Assembly (NCBI RefSeq): GCF_026625565.1 | Contig: NZ_CP112998.1 | Location: 4,466,501 to 4,530,500, forward strand | Source: Dyadobacter pollutisoli | GTDB taxonomy: Bacteria > Bacteroidota > Bacteroidia > Cytophagales > Spirosomataceae | Direction of reading: 5' to 3' | Length of the DNA stretch: 64,000 nucleotides | Part shown: piece after piece, positions 1-7,544 of the stretch | Position numbering within the stretch: position 1 is the stretch's first letter | Layout of the letters: every line of letters begins with the position of its first letter | Position numbers and translations under genes: made by a program | Notes under the pieces: model-generated | What the model was told of the DNA's origin: nothing | The model's database searches: none | What the model saw: the letters and a program-made list of their open reading frames with translations, nothing else

Positions 1-1980
1 CGCGGGCAAATCCGTGACTCTGCTTCCTCTGAACTTTCAAGGATCAGAAAAAGGCTCATTTCAGAACAAGCCGGCATCAGAAAAAAACTGGATACCATCC
101 TGAAATCCGCCAGAAGCAGCGGCTGGATTGGGGATGATGTGTCGCTGACGATCCGTAATGGGCGAATGGTGATCCCGGTAGCAGCGGAACATAAAAGAAA
201 AGTGCGAGGATTTATCCACGACGAATCGGCGACCGGACAAACCGTTTTTATTGAACCTACCGATGTTTTTGAGTCTAATAATGAGATCCGCGAACTGGAA
301 TATGAGGAGCGCAGGGAGATCAACCGGATACTGCTCGAACTGACTGCCAGGCTCCGGCCATTTGTTCCGGATCTTCAAAAAGCATATCAGTTTTTGGGAT
401 TAATGGATTTTTTACGGGCAAAGGCGAAACTGGCTGCTGAAATGGGCGCTATCAATCCACCATTCAGCAATCGTCAGTTTATCGAATGGCGTGACGCGCG
501 TCATCCATTGCTGCATTTGTCATTCCAAAAACAAGGCAAAAAAGTAGTTCCGCTTAACATTGAACTCAAAGATAACCAGCGCATTCTGATCGTTTCGGGG
601 CCCAATGCCGGTGGTAAATCGGTGGCGCTCAAAACCGTCGGACTGATCCAGTATATGTTTCAATGCGGATTGCTGGTTCCGGTAGCCGAGGGCTCGTCAA
701 TGGGCTTTTTTCAAAATATCTTCATTGATATTGGCGACGAGCAATCATTGGAAAACGACCTGAGTACATATAGCTCCCACCTCACCAACATGCGTCATTT
801 TCTGACGCTGGCGAACAAAAGGACGTTATTCCTGATCGACGAGTTCGGTACTGGAACTGAGCCAGGTCTGGGCGGGGCTATTGCGGAGGCAATTCTCGAA
901 AACCTGACCAAATCGGGCGCATTTGGTGTGATTAATACCCATTATACCAACCTGAAAGTGCTTGCAGACAAAATGGATGGTCTCGTGAATGGTGCAATGC
1001 GTTTCGACGGGGAGCATCTGGAACCACTCTATCAGCTTGAAATCGGAAGACCGGGCAGCTCATTTGCTTTCGAAATCGCTTCCAAAATAGGACTGCCGGA
1101 AGCCGTCATCAGCAAGGCGAAAGAAAAACTGGGAACTCAGCAGGTTAGTTTTGAAAAACTGCTGAAAGAACTGGACATTGAGCGAAGGGTTTTCGCTGAA
1201 AAAAACATTGAAATTGGCGTGAAAGAACGCAAGCTGACCAAACAGCTTTCTGACTACACTTCATTGAAGGAAAAGCTCGAAATCAATGAAAAGAAAATCG
1301 TAAACGAGGCCAAGCAAAAAGCCAAGAACCTGATTTCCGACGCTAACCAGCTCATTGAAAATACAATAAGAGAGATAAAGGAAAATAAAGCTGAGAAGGA
1401 AAAAACCAAGATCGTTAGGACCGTACTTGAAACTTTTGGCAAGAAAAACCTTGAACTGGAAGTAGTACCTGAACCTGTTACGACGGAAGAAGTTTTCGAA
1501 CCGGAAGCAGGCGACATTGTTCCCGGAAGCTACGTCAGGATCATTGGGCAAACGGCCATTGGTGAAGTACTGGCTGTAAAAGGCAAGGATGTTGAGATCA
1601 GGATCGGTGATCTGAAATCCAATATCAAACTGAACAGGCTGGAAAAAGTATCCAACAAAACTTACAAAGCTGCAACGGGCGAGAAAAAGCTAAAAACCAG
1701 CGCGAAGGGTGTTGATCTGAACGAGCGCATGATGAATTTCAGTTTTAACCTCGATATGCGCGGAAAACGTGGGGAAGAAGCTTTGGGACTTGTGGACCAG
1801 TTTATGGATAATGCCATTATGCTGGGTTACGACGAACTGCGCATTGTTCACGGCAAAGGGGACGGAATCTTGCGCACGCTCGTACGTAACCATCTGCGCG
1901 GGTACACGCAGGTATCAGGCATGCAGGACGAGCATCCGGACCGTGGTGGCGCGGGAGTGACCATTGTAAAGTTGAAGTAA
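1..1980 (+). CDS. mutS2: Endonuclease MutS2, 3' part (partial)
   Basis: The reading frame is open from base 1, so the N-terminus lies outside the window. The protein belongs to the MutS2 family, which binds branched DNA, suppresses homologous recombination and in some bacteria rescues collided ribosomes. A Walker A motif GPNAGGKS lies at about 598-621 and a Walker B-like stretch LIDEFGTGTE at about 829-858. A charged coiled-coil-like segment (about 1130-1420) follows. The C-terminus from about 1750 is a Smr nuclease domain with LDMRG and HGKGDG motifs, which separates MutS2 from mismatch-repair MutS. The gene is convergent with the next one and shares a perfect hairpin terminator with it. Confidence 0.95.
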   Translation, partial: RGQIRDSASSELSRIRKRLISEQAGIRKKLDTILKSARSSGWIGDDVSLTIRNGRMVIPVAAEHKRKVRGFIHDESATGQTVFIEPTDVFESNNEIRELEYEERREINRILLELTARLRPFVPDLQKAYQFLGLMDFLRAKAKLAAEMGAINPPFSNRQFIEWRDARHPLLHLSFQKQGKKVVPLNIELKDNQRILIVSGPNAGGKSVALKTVGLIQYMFQCGLLVPVAEGSSMGFFQNIFIDIGDEQSLENDLSTYSSHLTNMRHFLTLANKRTLFLIDEFGTGTEPGLGGAIAEAILENLTKSGAFGVINTHYTNLKVLADKMDGLVNGAMRFDGEHLEPLYQLEIGRPGSSFAFEIASKIGLPEAVISKAKEKLGTQQVSFEKLLKELDIERRVFAEKNIEIGVKERKLTKQLSDYTSLKEKLEINEKKIVNEAKQKAKNLISDANQLIENTIREIKENKAEKEKTKIVRTVLETFGKKNLELEVVPEPVTTEEVFEPEAGDIVPGSYVRIIGQTAIGEVLAVKGKDVEIRIGDLKSNIKLNRLEKVSNKTYKAATGEKKLKTSAKGVDLNERMMNFSFNLDMRGKRGEEALGLVDQFMDNAIMLGYDELRIVHGKGDGILRTLVRNHLRGYTQVSGMQDEHPDRGGAGVTIVKLK

Positions 1981-1990
1981 GCGAATGTAT

Positions 1991-2030
1991 AAAAAGAGAG
2001 GGAATGACGTTGGTCATTCCCTCTCTTTTT
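1991..2030. terminator. Bidirectional rho-independent terminator
   Basis: Two perfect 18-base arms (1991-2008 and 2013-2030) surround a four-base loop. The left arm starts with an A-run and the right arm ends with a T-run, so the hairpin can end transcription from mutS2 on the plus strand and the MFS gene on the minus strand. Confidence 0.9.
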
Positions 2031-2049
2031 ATAAGTCTTGCGGAATATA

Positions 2050-3282
2050 TTAATGTGCTGCTGCTGTCGCTGGCACTCCCTTGCGGTTTCTCATCCAAAA
2101 GTACAGAACACCAAACGCGATGATCAATACAACTGGGAACATCACCATTGTACTCAATGTGGCTTGCCCCGCTGCCAGCTCCATTTCATCACCGGTTAGT
2201 CCTGCTGCGATTTTCTCAGCTTTGGCGTCATCAAGCCATTTACCGATTACAGGCTGCCAGATCGCAGTTGAGAACATTCCTACGCCACCTACGATTGACA
2301 TACCCAATGCACCGCTAAGAGGTACATTCTGAGCTACGAAACCAATCATCGTTGGCCAGAATAAACCAACTCCCATTGCGAAGATAACAGCTGCTGCGTA
2401 AGCCGTAGGGCCAGTCACTGTGCTGAAAAGGTAGATACCTATCGCCGCGAGTATGGACGATCCCCAAAGTATACCAGTCGCTCCGATCGTAGCAACGATC
2501 GGGTGTGCAAAGAATCTGATCAAAGCCATTAATCCGGTTACAAGTGCCAGGATCAACATGGGGCTTGCTCCGCTTTTGCTCATGATCAAGCCAGTCCATT
2601 GCTGAGGGCCAAATTCGCTGATCGCAGTAAACGCCATGCACACGAAGATAAATATGAACAATGGAGTTGCCATTGCTTTCAGGTTTTCACCGATTGAAGT
2701 AACGCCATCCACGTGTGGTTTCGGAAAAGCTTGTCCCCAGAACAGGTAAGCGTAGATCAAAGTTGGAATGATAATTACCCAGATTTGCGCCTGCCATCCC
2801 AGATTTGCATCCGTCATGAATTTAGAAACAAGACTGCCTACCACAATTCCGCCAGGGAACCACATGTGGAAACGGTTCAGCATTTTGTTCATTTGCAAAC
2901 CCGTATAAGCATCTGCGATCATTGGGTTACAAGCCGCTTCTGTACATCCGTTACCTACACCGATCAGGAATGTAGAGATCAAAAGCCCGGTATATCCGCC
3001 TGAATAGATCGTCATTATAATACCAATCGCGTGGCAAACGAATGCTACCTGCATGATCGTTTTTGGCCCAACTGAGTGATAAACAAGCCCTCCGACGATC
3101 ATCGCCAGGGGAAACCCGAAGAACCACATGGAGTTGATAAAACCCAGCTGCTCAGCTGTAAGATTGAATTCTGTACCCAATTGCGGAAGAATCCCCGCGC
3201 GAATACTAAATGAGAATGCGGTGGTTATTAGCGCAAAACAACTGGCATTGAAGAGTCTTCCGCTGTTAACTGTTTGAGTCAT
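2050..3282 (-). CDS. MFS transporter, probable sugar or sugar-derivative permease
   Basis: The 410-residue protein is hydrophobic throughout, with about twelve predicted membrane segments, as expected for the major facilitator superfamily. Its sequence resembles the sugar-porter-like permeases that Bacteroidota encode next to Gfo/Idh oxidoreductase genes. It is divergent from the Gfo/Idh gene at 3511, with 228 bases of shared upstream DNA. The context suggests uptake of the sugar or keto-sugar handled by the neighbouring oxidoreductases and isomerase. The substrate cannot be read from the sequence. The ATG at 3282 is followed directly by a hydrophilic lead and the first membrane helix. Confidence 0.85.
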   Translation of the reverse strand: MTQTVNSGRLFNASCFALITTAFSFSIRAGILPQLGTEFNLTAEQLGFINSMWFFGFPLAMIVGGLVYHSVGPKTIMQVAFVCHAIGIIMTIYSGGYTGLLISTFLIGVGNGCTEAACNPMIADAYTGLQMNKMLNRFHMWFPGGIVVGSLVSKFMTDANLGWQAQIWVIIIPTLIYAYLFWGQAFPKPHVDGVTSIGENLKAMATPLFIFIFVCMAFTAISEFGPQQWTGLIMSKSGASPMLILALVTGLMALIRFFAHPIVATIGATGILWGSSILAAIGIYLFSTVTGPTAYAAAVIFAMGVGLFWPTMIGFVAQNVPLSGALGMSIVGGVGMFSTAIWQPVIGKWLDDAKAEKIAAGLTGDEMELAAGQATLSTMVMFPVVLIIAFGVLYFWMRNRKGVPATAAAH

Positions 3283-3432
3283 GAGACTAAAAGGGTTTAA
3301 TTATTTGAATTGGATGAATTAAGAACTTATTGGGGGTATCGCTTTTATTTAAGAATTTCACAGAAAAAACAAATTAAGCGCAATTCTACTGCATTTCACA
3401 ACTCTCAGGCAGTGTTTTTTACGCGTTAAATT

Positions 3433-3440
3433 TATATTTG
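3433..3440 (+). promoter_or_regulatory. Candidate -7 promoter element upstream of the Gfo/Idh operon
   Basis: TATATTTG matches the Bacteroidota -7 consensus TANNTTTG. A second match, TATGTTTG, lies closer to the gene at 3471-3478. Neither has a clear TTTG -33 box at the usual spacing, so the true promoter among the two is uncertain. Confidence 0.4.
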
Positions 3441-3510
3441 TAAGAAGTAAGAGTCCTCTATACTACTCTTTATGTTTGTAAAATCTTTTTAAAACCTTAA
3501 ACCAACTCGA

Positions 3511-4656
3511 ATGTCACGAAAGATCAGAATGGGTATGGTAGGCGGATCCCTTGATGCATTTATAGGTGGGGTCCATCGCCGTGCAGCGATCATGGATGGA
3601 GAAATTGAACTTGTTTGCGGTGCGTTTAGCTCTGATCCCGCCAAGTCAAAAGAAACGGGAAAAGCATTGTATCTCCCTGAAAACCGGGTTTACAATGACT
3701 TTGAAGAGATGATTTTAAAAGAGAAACAATTACCTGAGGGAGACAGAATGGACTTCGTGGCGATCGTTACACCTAACCACGTTCACCACGCCCCTACCAA
3801 GCTTGCCCTTGAAAACGGATTTCACGTAGTTTGCGATAAACCTATTTGCTTAAATACCGAGGAGGCCGAAGAAATTGCCGCCTTAGTAGAGAAAACAGGG
3901 CTTATTTTTTGTCTGACCCATAATTATACCGGCTATCCAATGGTGAAAGAAGCGAAGAGTATGATCGCTTCCGGTGCTCTTGGGGAAATCCGAAAAGTCA
4001 TCGTAGAATATCCACAGGGCTGGCTTGCTACGCTCGTTGAAGTGACGGGCAACAAACAGGCTGCCTGGCGTACAGACCCCAAACGCTCCGGCGCTGCCGG
4101 TGGTTTGGGCGACATTGGAACGCACGCCGAAAATCTTGCGGAATATATTACCGGCCTCAAAATTACCCAGGTATGTGCTGACCTGACGATTTTTGTGGAA
4201 GGCCGTCTGCTGGATGACGACGCCAATATTTTGCTTCGTTTTAACAATGGTGCAAAGGGTATCCTGCAAAACAGCCAGATCGCAAATGGAGAAGAAAACG
4301 ACCTGAATATCAGGGTCTACGGTGAAACGGGTGGTTTGCAATGGAAGCAATTAGACCCTAACACATTGATACACAAAACGAACCATGGTGTGCGTATTAT
4401 CCGCACCGGTGTAGGTAATCTGTCAAAGGCCGCACAGATCAATACCCGCATTCCTGCCGGTCATCCCGAGGGCTATTTCGAGGCTTTCGCAAACCTGTAC
4501 CGGAACTTCGCCATTCATCTGAGAGCGCATTGGGAAGGACGTGATGCTGACCCTGTATACGATTTCCCGACCGCAAAAGAGGGCGTGAGAGCGATGAAAT
4601 TTATCGACGCTGTGATCGCCTCCAATAATTCGGACACCAAGTGGACCGATCTCTGA
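3511..4656 (+). CDS. Gfo/Idh/MocA family oxidoreductase (first of pair)
   Basis: The 381-residue protein has an N-terminal NAD(P)-binding Rossmann domain and a C-terminal Gfo/Idh/MocA substrate domain. The family oxidises or reduces sugars and cyclitols at a carbinol carbon. The family lysine is visible in a CDKP motif (K110), where EKP is more usual, and GDIGTH gives D201 and H205 as probable catalytic residues. The glycine-rich loop after the first strand is unusual, reading GGSLDAFIGG instead of GxGxxG. It is followed 75 bases downstream by a second 381-residue member of the same family, and the two probably form one transcript with the isomerase at 6404. Confidence 0.88.
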   Translation: MSRKIRMGMVGGSLDAFIGGVHRRAAIMDGEIELVCGAFSSDPAKSKETGKALYLPENRVYNDFEEMILKEKQLPEGDRMDFVAIVTPNHVHHAPTKLALENGFHVVCDKPICLNTEEAEEIAALVEKTGLIFCLTHNYTGYPMVKEAKSMIASGALGEIRKVIVEYPQGWLATLVEVTGNKQAAWRTDPKRSGAAGGLGDIGTHAENLAEYITGLKITQVCADLTIFVEGRLLDDDANILLRFNNGAKGILQNSQIANGEENDLNIRVYGETGGLQWKQLDPNTLIHKTNHGVRIIRTGVGNLSKAAQINTRIPAGHPEGYFEAFANLYRNFAIHLRAHWEGRDADPVYDFPTAKEGVRAMKFIDAVIASNNSDTKWTDL

Positions 4657-4731
4657 TTTTATCTCTACAATTAAATTCAATGCTTAAACCGCCCCGGCGG
4701 ATGTTTTTCACCTTTCATTCAATACCCGTTT

Positions 4732-5877
4732 ATGAACAAAATTAAAGTTGGCGTTGTCGGTACAGGTTTCATTGGACCCGCACACATTGAAGCTCTGAGA
4801 CGTCTTCCTAATGTAGAAGTGGCTGCACTTTGTGAAGTAACCGCTGAACTGGCCAAAGCAAAAGCTGATAGCCTGGGAATTGCCCGTTCCTATACCTTTG
4901 ATGAGCTTTTGAAACAAGACGATATTCAGGCTATTCACATTTGTACACCCAACTTCCTTCACTACTCGCAGTCAAAAGCTGCTTTGCTGGCTGGAAAGCA
5001 TGTTATTTGTGAAAAGCCTCTTGCCAAAGACCTGGTGGAAGCAGAAGAGCTAGTTGAACTGGCTGCTAAAACCGGATTGGTGAATGCAGTACACTTTAAC
5101 CTTCGTTACTATCCTTTGGCACGCCAGATGAAATCGATGCGTGAAAAAGGCGAATTGGGAGAGATCTATTCTTTCATTGGTTCTTACCTGCAAGACTGGC
5201 TTTTTTACCAAACCGATTACAACTGGCGTCTTGAGCCAGACAAATCAGGTGATTCCCGCGCGATCGCGGACATTGGTTCTCACTTAATGGATATCCTGGA
5301 ATACATTACCGGCCTTAAAACTGTGGCGGTAATGGCTGATTTCAATACGGTTCACAAAACCCGTAAAAAGCCCCTTAAAGCGGTTGAAACCTATTCAGGC
5401 AAAATGCTGCAACCTGAGGATTACGCGGATGTTCCCATTACAACAGAAGACCATGCGAACGTATTGCTTCGTTTCGATAATGGAAACAAAGGTGTAATTA
5501 CGGTATCACAGGTTTCTGCAGGACGTAAAAACCGTATGTCCCTGGAAATTTCAGGTTCAAAGAAAACATTTAGCTGGTGCTCCGAATCACCGAATGAAAT
5601 GTGGATCGGTAACCGCGACAAGGCCAACGAAATCCTGATGCGCGATCCTTCACTTGTGAACGAGGATGTACGTTCTACGATCACATTCCCAGGTGGACAT
5701 AATGAAGGTTTCCCTGATACTTCGAAACAAATGTTCAAAGAAGTTTACGCTGCGATTGAACAAGGCAAACAACCCGAAAATCCAACATTCCCAACATTCG
5801 CCGACGGCTATCGCGAATTGCTCATTTGTGAAAAAATACTAGAAAGTAACAAGGCCCAGGCTTGGGTAACTATTTAA
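4732..5877 (+). CDS. Gfo/Idh/MocA family oxidoreductase (second of pair)
   Basis: The 381-residue protein has a canonical GVVGTGFIG nucleotide-binding loop at residues 7-15, a CEKP motif (K95) and a DIGSH motif (D180, H184). It therefore looks like a fully competent NAD(P)-dependent sugar or cyclitol dehydrogenase. It differs from its upstream neighbour in the Rossmann loop and is not a recent duplicate. Together with the TIM-barrel protein downstream it resembles gene sets that oxidise a sugar to a 3-keto form and process it further. That pathway assignment is inference from context. The end of the gene is followed after seven bases by an octamer repeat that starts an inserted cassette. Confidence 0.9.
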   Translation: MNKIKVGVVGTGFIGPAHIEALRRLPNVEVAALCEVTAELAKAKADSLGIARSYTFDELLKQDDIQAIHICTPNFLHYSQSKAALLAGKHVICEKPLAKDLVEAEELVELAAKTGLVNAVHFNLRYYPLARQMKSMREKGELGEIYSFIGSYLQDWLFYQTDYNWRLEPDKSGDSRAIADIGSHLMDILEYITGLKTVAVMADFNTVHKTRKKPLKAVETYSGKMLQPEDYADVPITTEDHANVLLRFDNGNKGVITVSQVSAGRKNRMSLEISGSKKTFSWCSESPNEMWIGNRDKANEILMRDPSLVNEDVRSTITFPGGHNEGFPDTSKQMFKEVYAAIEQGKQPENPTFPTFADGYRELLICEKILESNKAQAWVTI

Positions 5878-5884
5878 TCAATTT

Positions 5885-5908
5885 TGAATGAGTGAATGAG
5901 TGAATGAC
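5885..5908 (+). repeat. Left arm of inverted octamer repeats flanking a small gene
   Basis: Three tandem copies of the octamer TGAATGAG (last copy TGAATGAC). All 24 bases are the exact reverse complement of 6345-6368 on the other side of the four-helix-bundle gene. A GC-rich stretch with two CCGGG direct repeats follows at 5908-5921. Confidence 0.9.
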
Positions 5909-5961
5909 CGGGCGGCCGGGCAGTGAATTTTTGATGATTTTCTTTAAATAACACACTATAT

Positions 5962-6330
5962 ATGAATGATTTTAATGCTAAGGAAGTGTTTGTCAGCGCA
6001 CTTCGTGATAGGACTAAGACTTTTGTTTTGCGTAGCATTCGCCTGTTTAAGTCCCTTCCCTCCAGTGAAGAGGCGCGAGTTATTGGTAAGCAGTTTTTGA
6101 GGTCTTCATCTTCTGTTGGTGCCAATTATCGAGCTGCATGTAGAGCGAGAAGTCAGAGGGAGTTTTTCGCAAAACTTAGTATTACAATCGAAGAAGCGGA
6201 CGAGTCATTATTCTGGATGGAAATCATTTCGGAAGCTGAACTTCTTCCTATTGAAAAATTACAAAACCTAATGAATGAAGCAACAGAAATAATAAAAATT
6301 CTCTCAAAAGCCCGCAAAACCGCCAGCTAA
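5962..6330 (+). CDS. Four helix bundle protein (S23/IVS-encoded family)
   Basis: The 122-residue protein is mainly helical and matches the four-helix-bundle family first known from intervening sequences in 23S rRNA genes of Leptospira and others (TIGR02436 type). The diagnostic region is SSSSVGANYRAACRARS at about residues 48-64, followed by EEADESLFWM. The family also includes accessory proteins of diversity-generating retroelements, but no reverse transcriptase is nearby. Its biochemical role is not known to me. The gene interrupts a metabolic operon and lies between perfect inverted repeats, so it looks like an inserted cassette. The start ATG follows an AT-rich stretch without a clear ribosome binding site. 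Confidence 0.85.
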   Translation: MNDFNAKEVFVSALRDRTKTFVLRSIRLFKSLPSSEEARVIGKQFLRSSSSVGANYRAACRARSQREFFAKLSITIEEADESLFWMEIISEAELLPIEKLQNLMNEATEIIKILSKARKTAS

Positions 6331-6338
6331 CAACCTTA

Positions 6339-6392
6339 CATTCAGTCATTCACTCATTCACTCATTCACTCATTCACTCATTCAGTCATTCA
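6339..6392 (+). repeat. Right arm: tandem CATTCACT/CATTCAGT octamers
   Basis: Six full copies and one partial copy of the octamer CATTCACT, with the first and sixth reading CATTCAGT. Bases 6345-6368 are the exact reverse complement of the left arm at 5885-5908. The array ends only 11 bases before the start codon of the isomerase gene at 6404. There are no spacers, so it is not a CRISPR array. Confidence 0.9.
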
Positions 6393-6403
6393 ACATTAAA
6401 AAT

Positions 6404-7456
6404 ATGAAAACTATTAAAGGACCGGGGATATTTCTTGCACAATTTCTTGGAGACGAAGCTCCGTTCAATTCATTGGACACCATTGCAGATTACATGGCTG
6501 GACTAGGCTACAAAGGTTTGCAGCTTCCTACCTGGGATCCTCGCGTGATCGACGTGAAGCAAGCAGCTGAATCTCAGACTTATGCTGATGAGCTTAAAGG
6601 TAAATTGGCTGACAAAGGACTGGAAATCACTGAACTTGCGTCTCACATTATCGGGCAGCTGGTGGCTTCTCACCCTGTTTACGACGAAATGTATGACGGT
6701 TTCGCAGTACCTGAGGTTAGAAAAAACCCAAAGGCACGTGCGGAATGGGCGACACAACATTTGAAATATGTAGCCAAAGCAAGCGCTAATCTTGGACTGA
6801 AAGCGAGCGCGACTTTTTCAGGAGCATTGGCTTGGCCATTCCTTTATCCGTGGCCTCAGCGCCCGGCAGGACTGGTTGAAACTGCATTTAAAGAACTGGC
6901 TACAAGGTGGAAACCAATTCTGGATGTTTATGACGAAAACGGTGTTGACGTAGCTTACGAACTTCACCCGGGTGAAGATGTTTTCGACGGAAGTACGTTT
7001 GAAATGTTCGTAGACTATCTGGGCGGACATACCCGCGCCAATATTAATTACGATCCAAGCCATTTTGTATTGCAGCAGCTGGATTATCTGCAATTCATTG
7101 ACCTGTACCATGACCGTATCAAAGCATTCCACGTAAAAGATGCCGAGTTTAATCCTACCGGAAAACAAGGTGTGTACAGTGGCTTTGCGGGCTGGGCCGA
7201 CAGAGCGGGCCGTTTCCGTTCATTAGGTGACGGTCAGGTTGATTTTGGCAGCATTTTCTCAAAATTATCTCAGTACAATTACGATAGCTGGGCGGTTTTG
7301 GAATGGGAATGCTGCATCAAATCACCTGTACAAGGAGCTGCGGAAGGTGCGCCATTCATCGAAGGTCACATCATCGAAGTGACTACAAAAGCATTTGACG
7401 ATTTTGCCGGAACAGGTGCCGATGAGGCATTTAACCGAAAAGTTCTGGGATTATAA
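6404..7456 (+). CDS. Sugar phosphate isomerase/epimerase (xylose isomerase-like TIM barrel)
   Basis: The 350-residue protein belongs to the AP-endonuclease-2/xylose-isomerase-like TIM-barrel superfamily. Likely metal ligands are visible as E186 (YELHPGED), D217 and H220 (YDPSH), H243 (FHVKD) and E300 or E302 near the end of the barrel. Members isomerise, epimerise or cleave sugars and keto-sugars. It is the third metabolic gene of the cluster with the two Gfo/Idh oxidoreductases. A hairpin terminator follows. The initiation region directly abuts the octamer repeats, so a long stem in the transcript could affect its translation. Confidence 0.88.
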   Translation: MKTIKGPGIFLAQFLGDEAPFNSLDTIADYMAGLGYKGLQLPTWDPRVIDVKQAAESQTYADELKGKLADKGLEITELASHIIGQLVASHPVYDEMYDGFAVPEVRKNPKARAEWATQHLKYVAKASANLGLKASATFSGALAWPFLYPWPQRPAGLVETAFKELATRWKPILDVYDENGVDVAYELHPGEDVFDGSTFEMFVDYLGGHTRANINYDPSHFVLQQLDYLQFIDLYHDRIKAFHVKDAEFNPTGKQGVYSGFAGWADRAGRFRSLGDGQVDFGSIFSKLSQYNYDSWAVLEWECCIKSPVQGAAEGAPFIEGHIIEVTTKAFDDFAGTGADEAFNRKVLGL

Positions 7457-7480
7457 TTGTCACAATAACAAGTATATTAG

Positions 7481-7515
7481 AAACCTATCGTACTTATGAA
7501 CGATAGGTTTTTTTC
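7481..7515 (+). terminator. Rho-independent terminator after the isomerase gene
   Basis: Perfect 10-base arms AAACCTATCG (7481-7490) and CGATAGGTTT (7501-7510) with a 10-base loop and a following T-run. It closes the Gfo/Idh-isomerase transcript. Confidence 0.88.
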
Positions 7516-7544
7516 CATTTAGCTAACCAATTTTAATTTGAAGA

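Noticed and set aside
6339..6392. Possible CRISPR-like array
   Set aside because: The octamers are directly tandem without spacers, and no cas genes are near.
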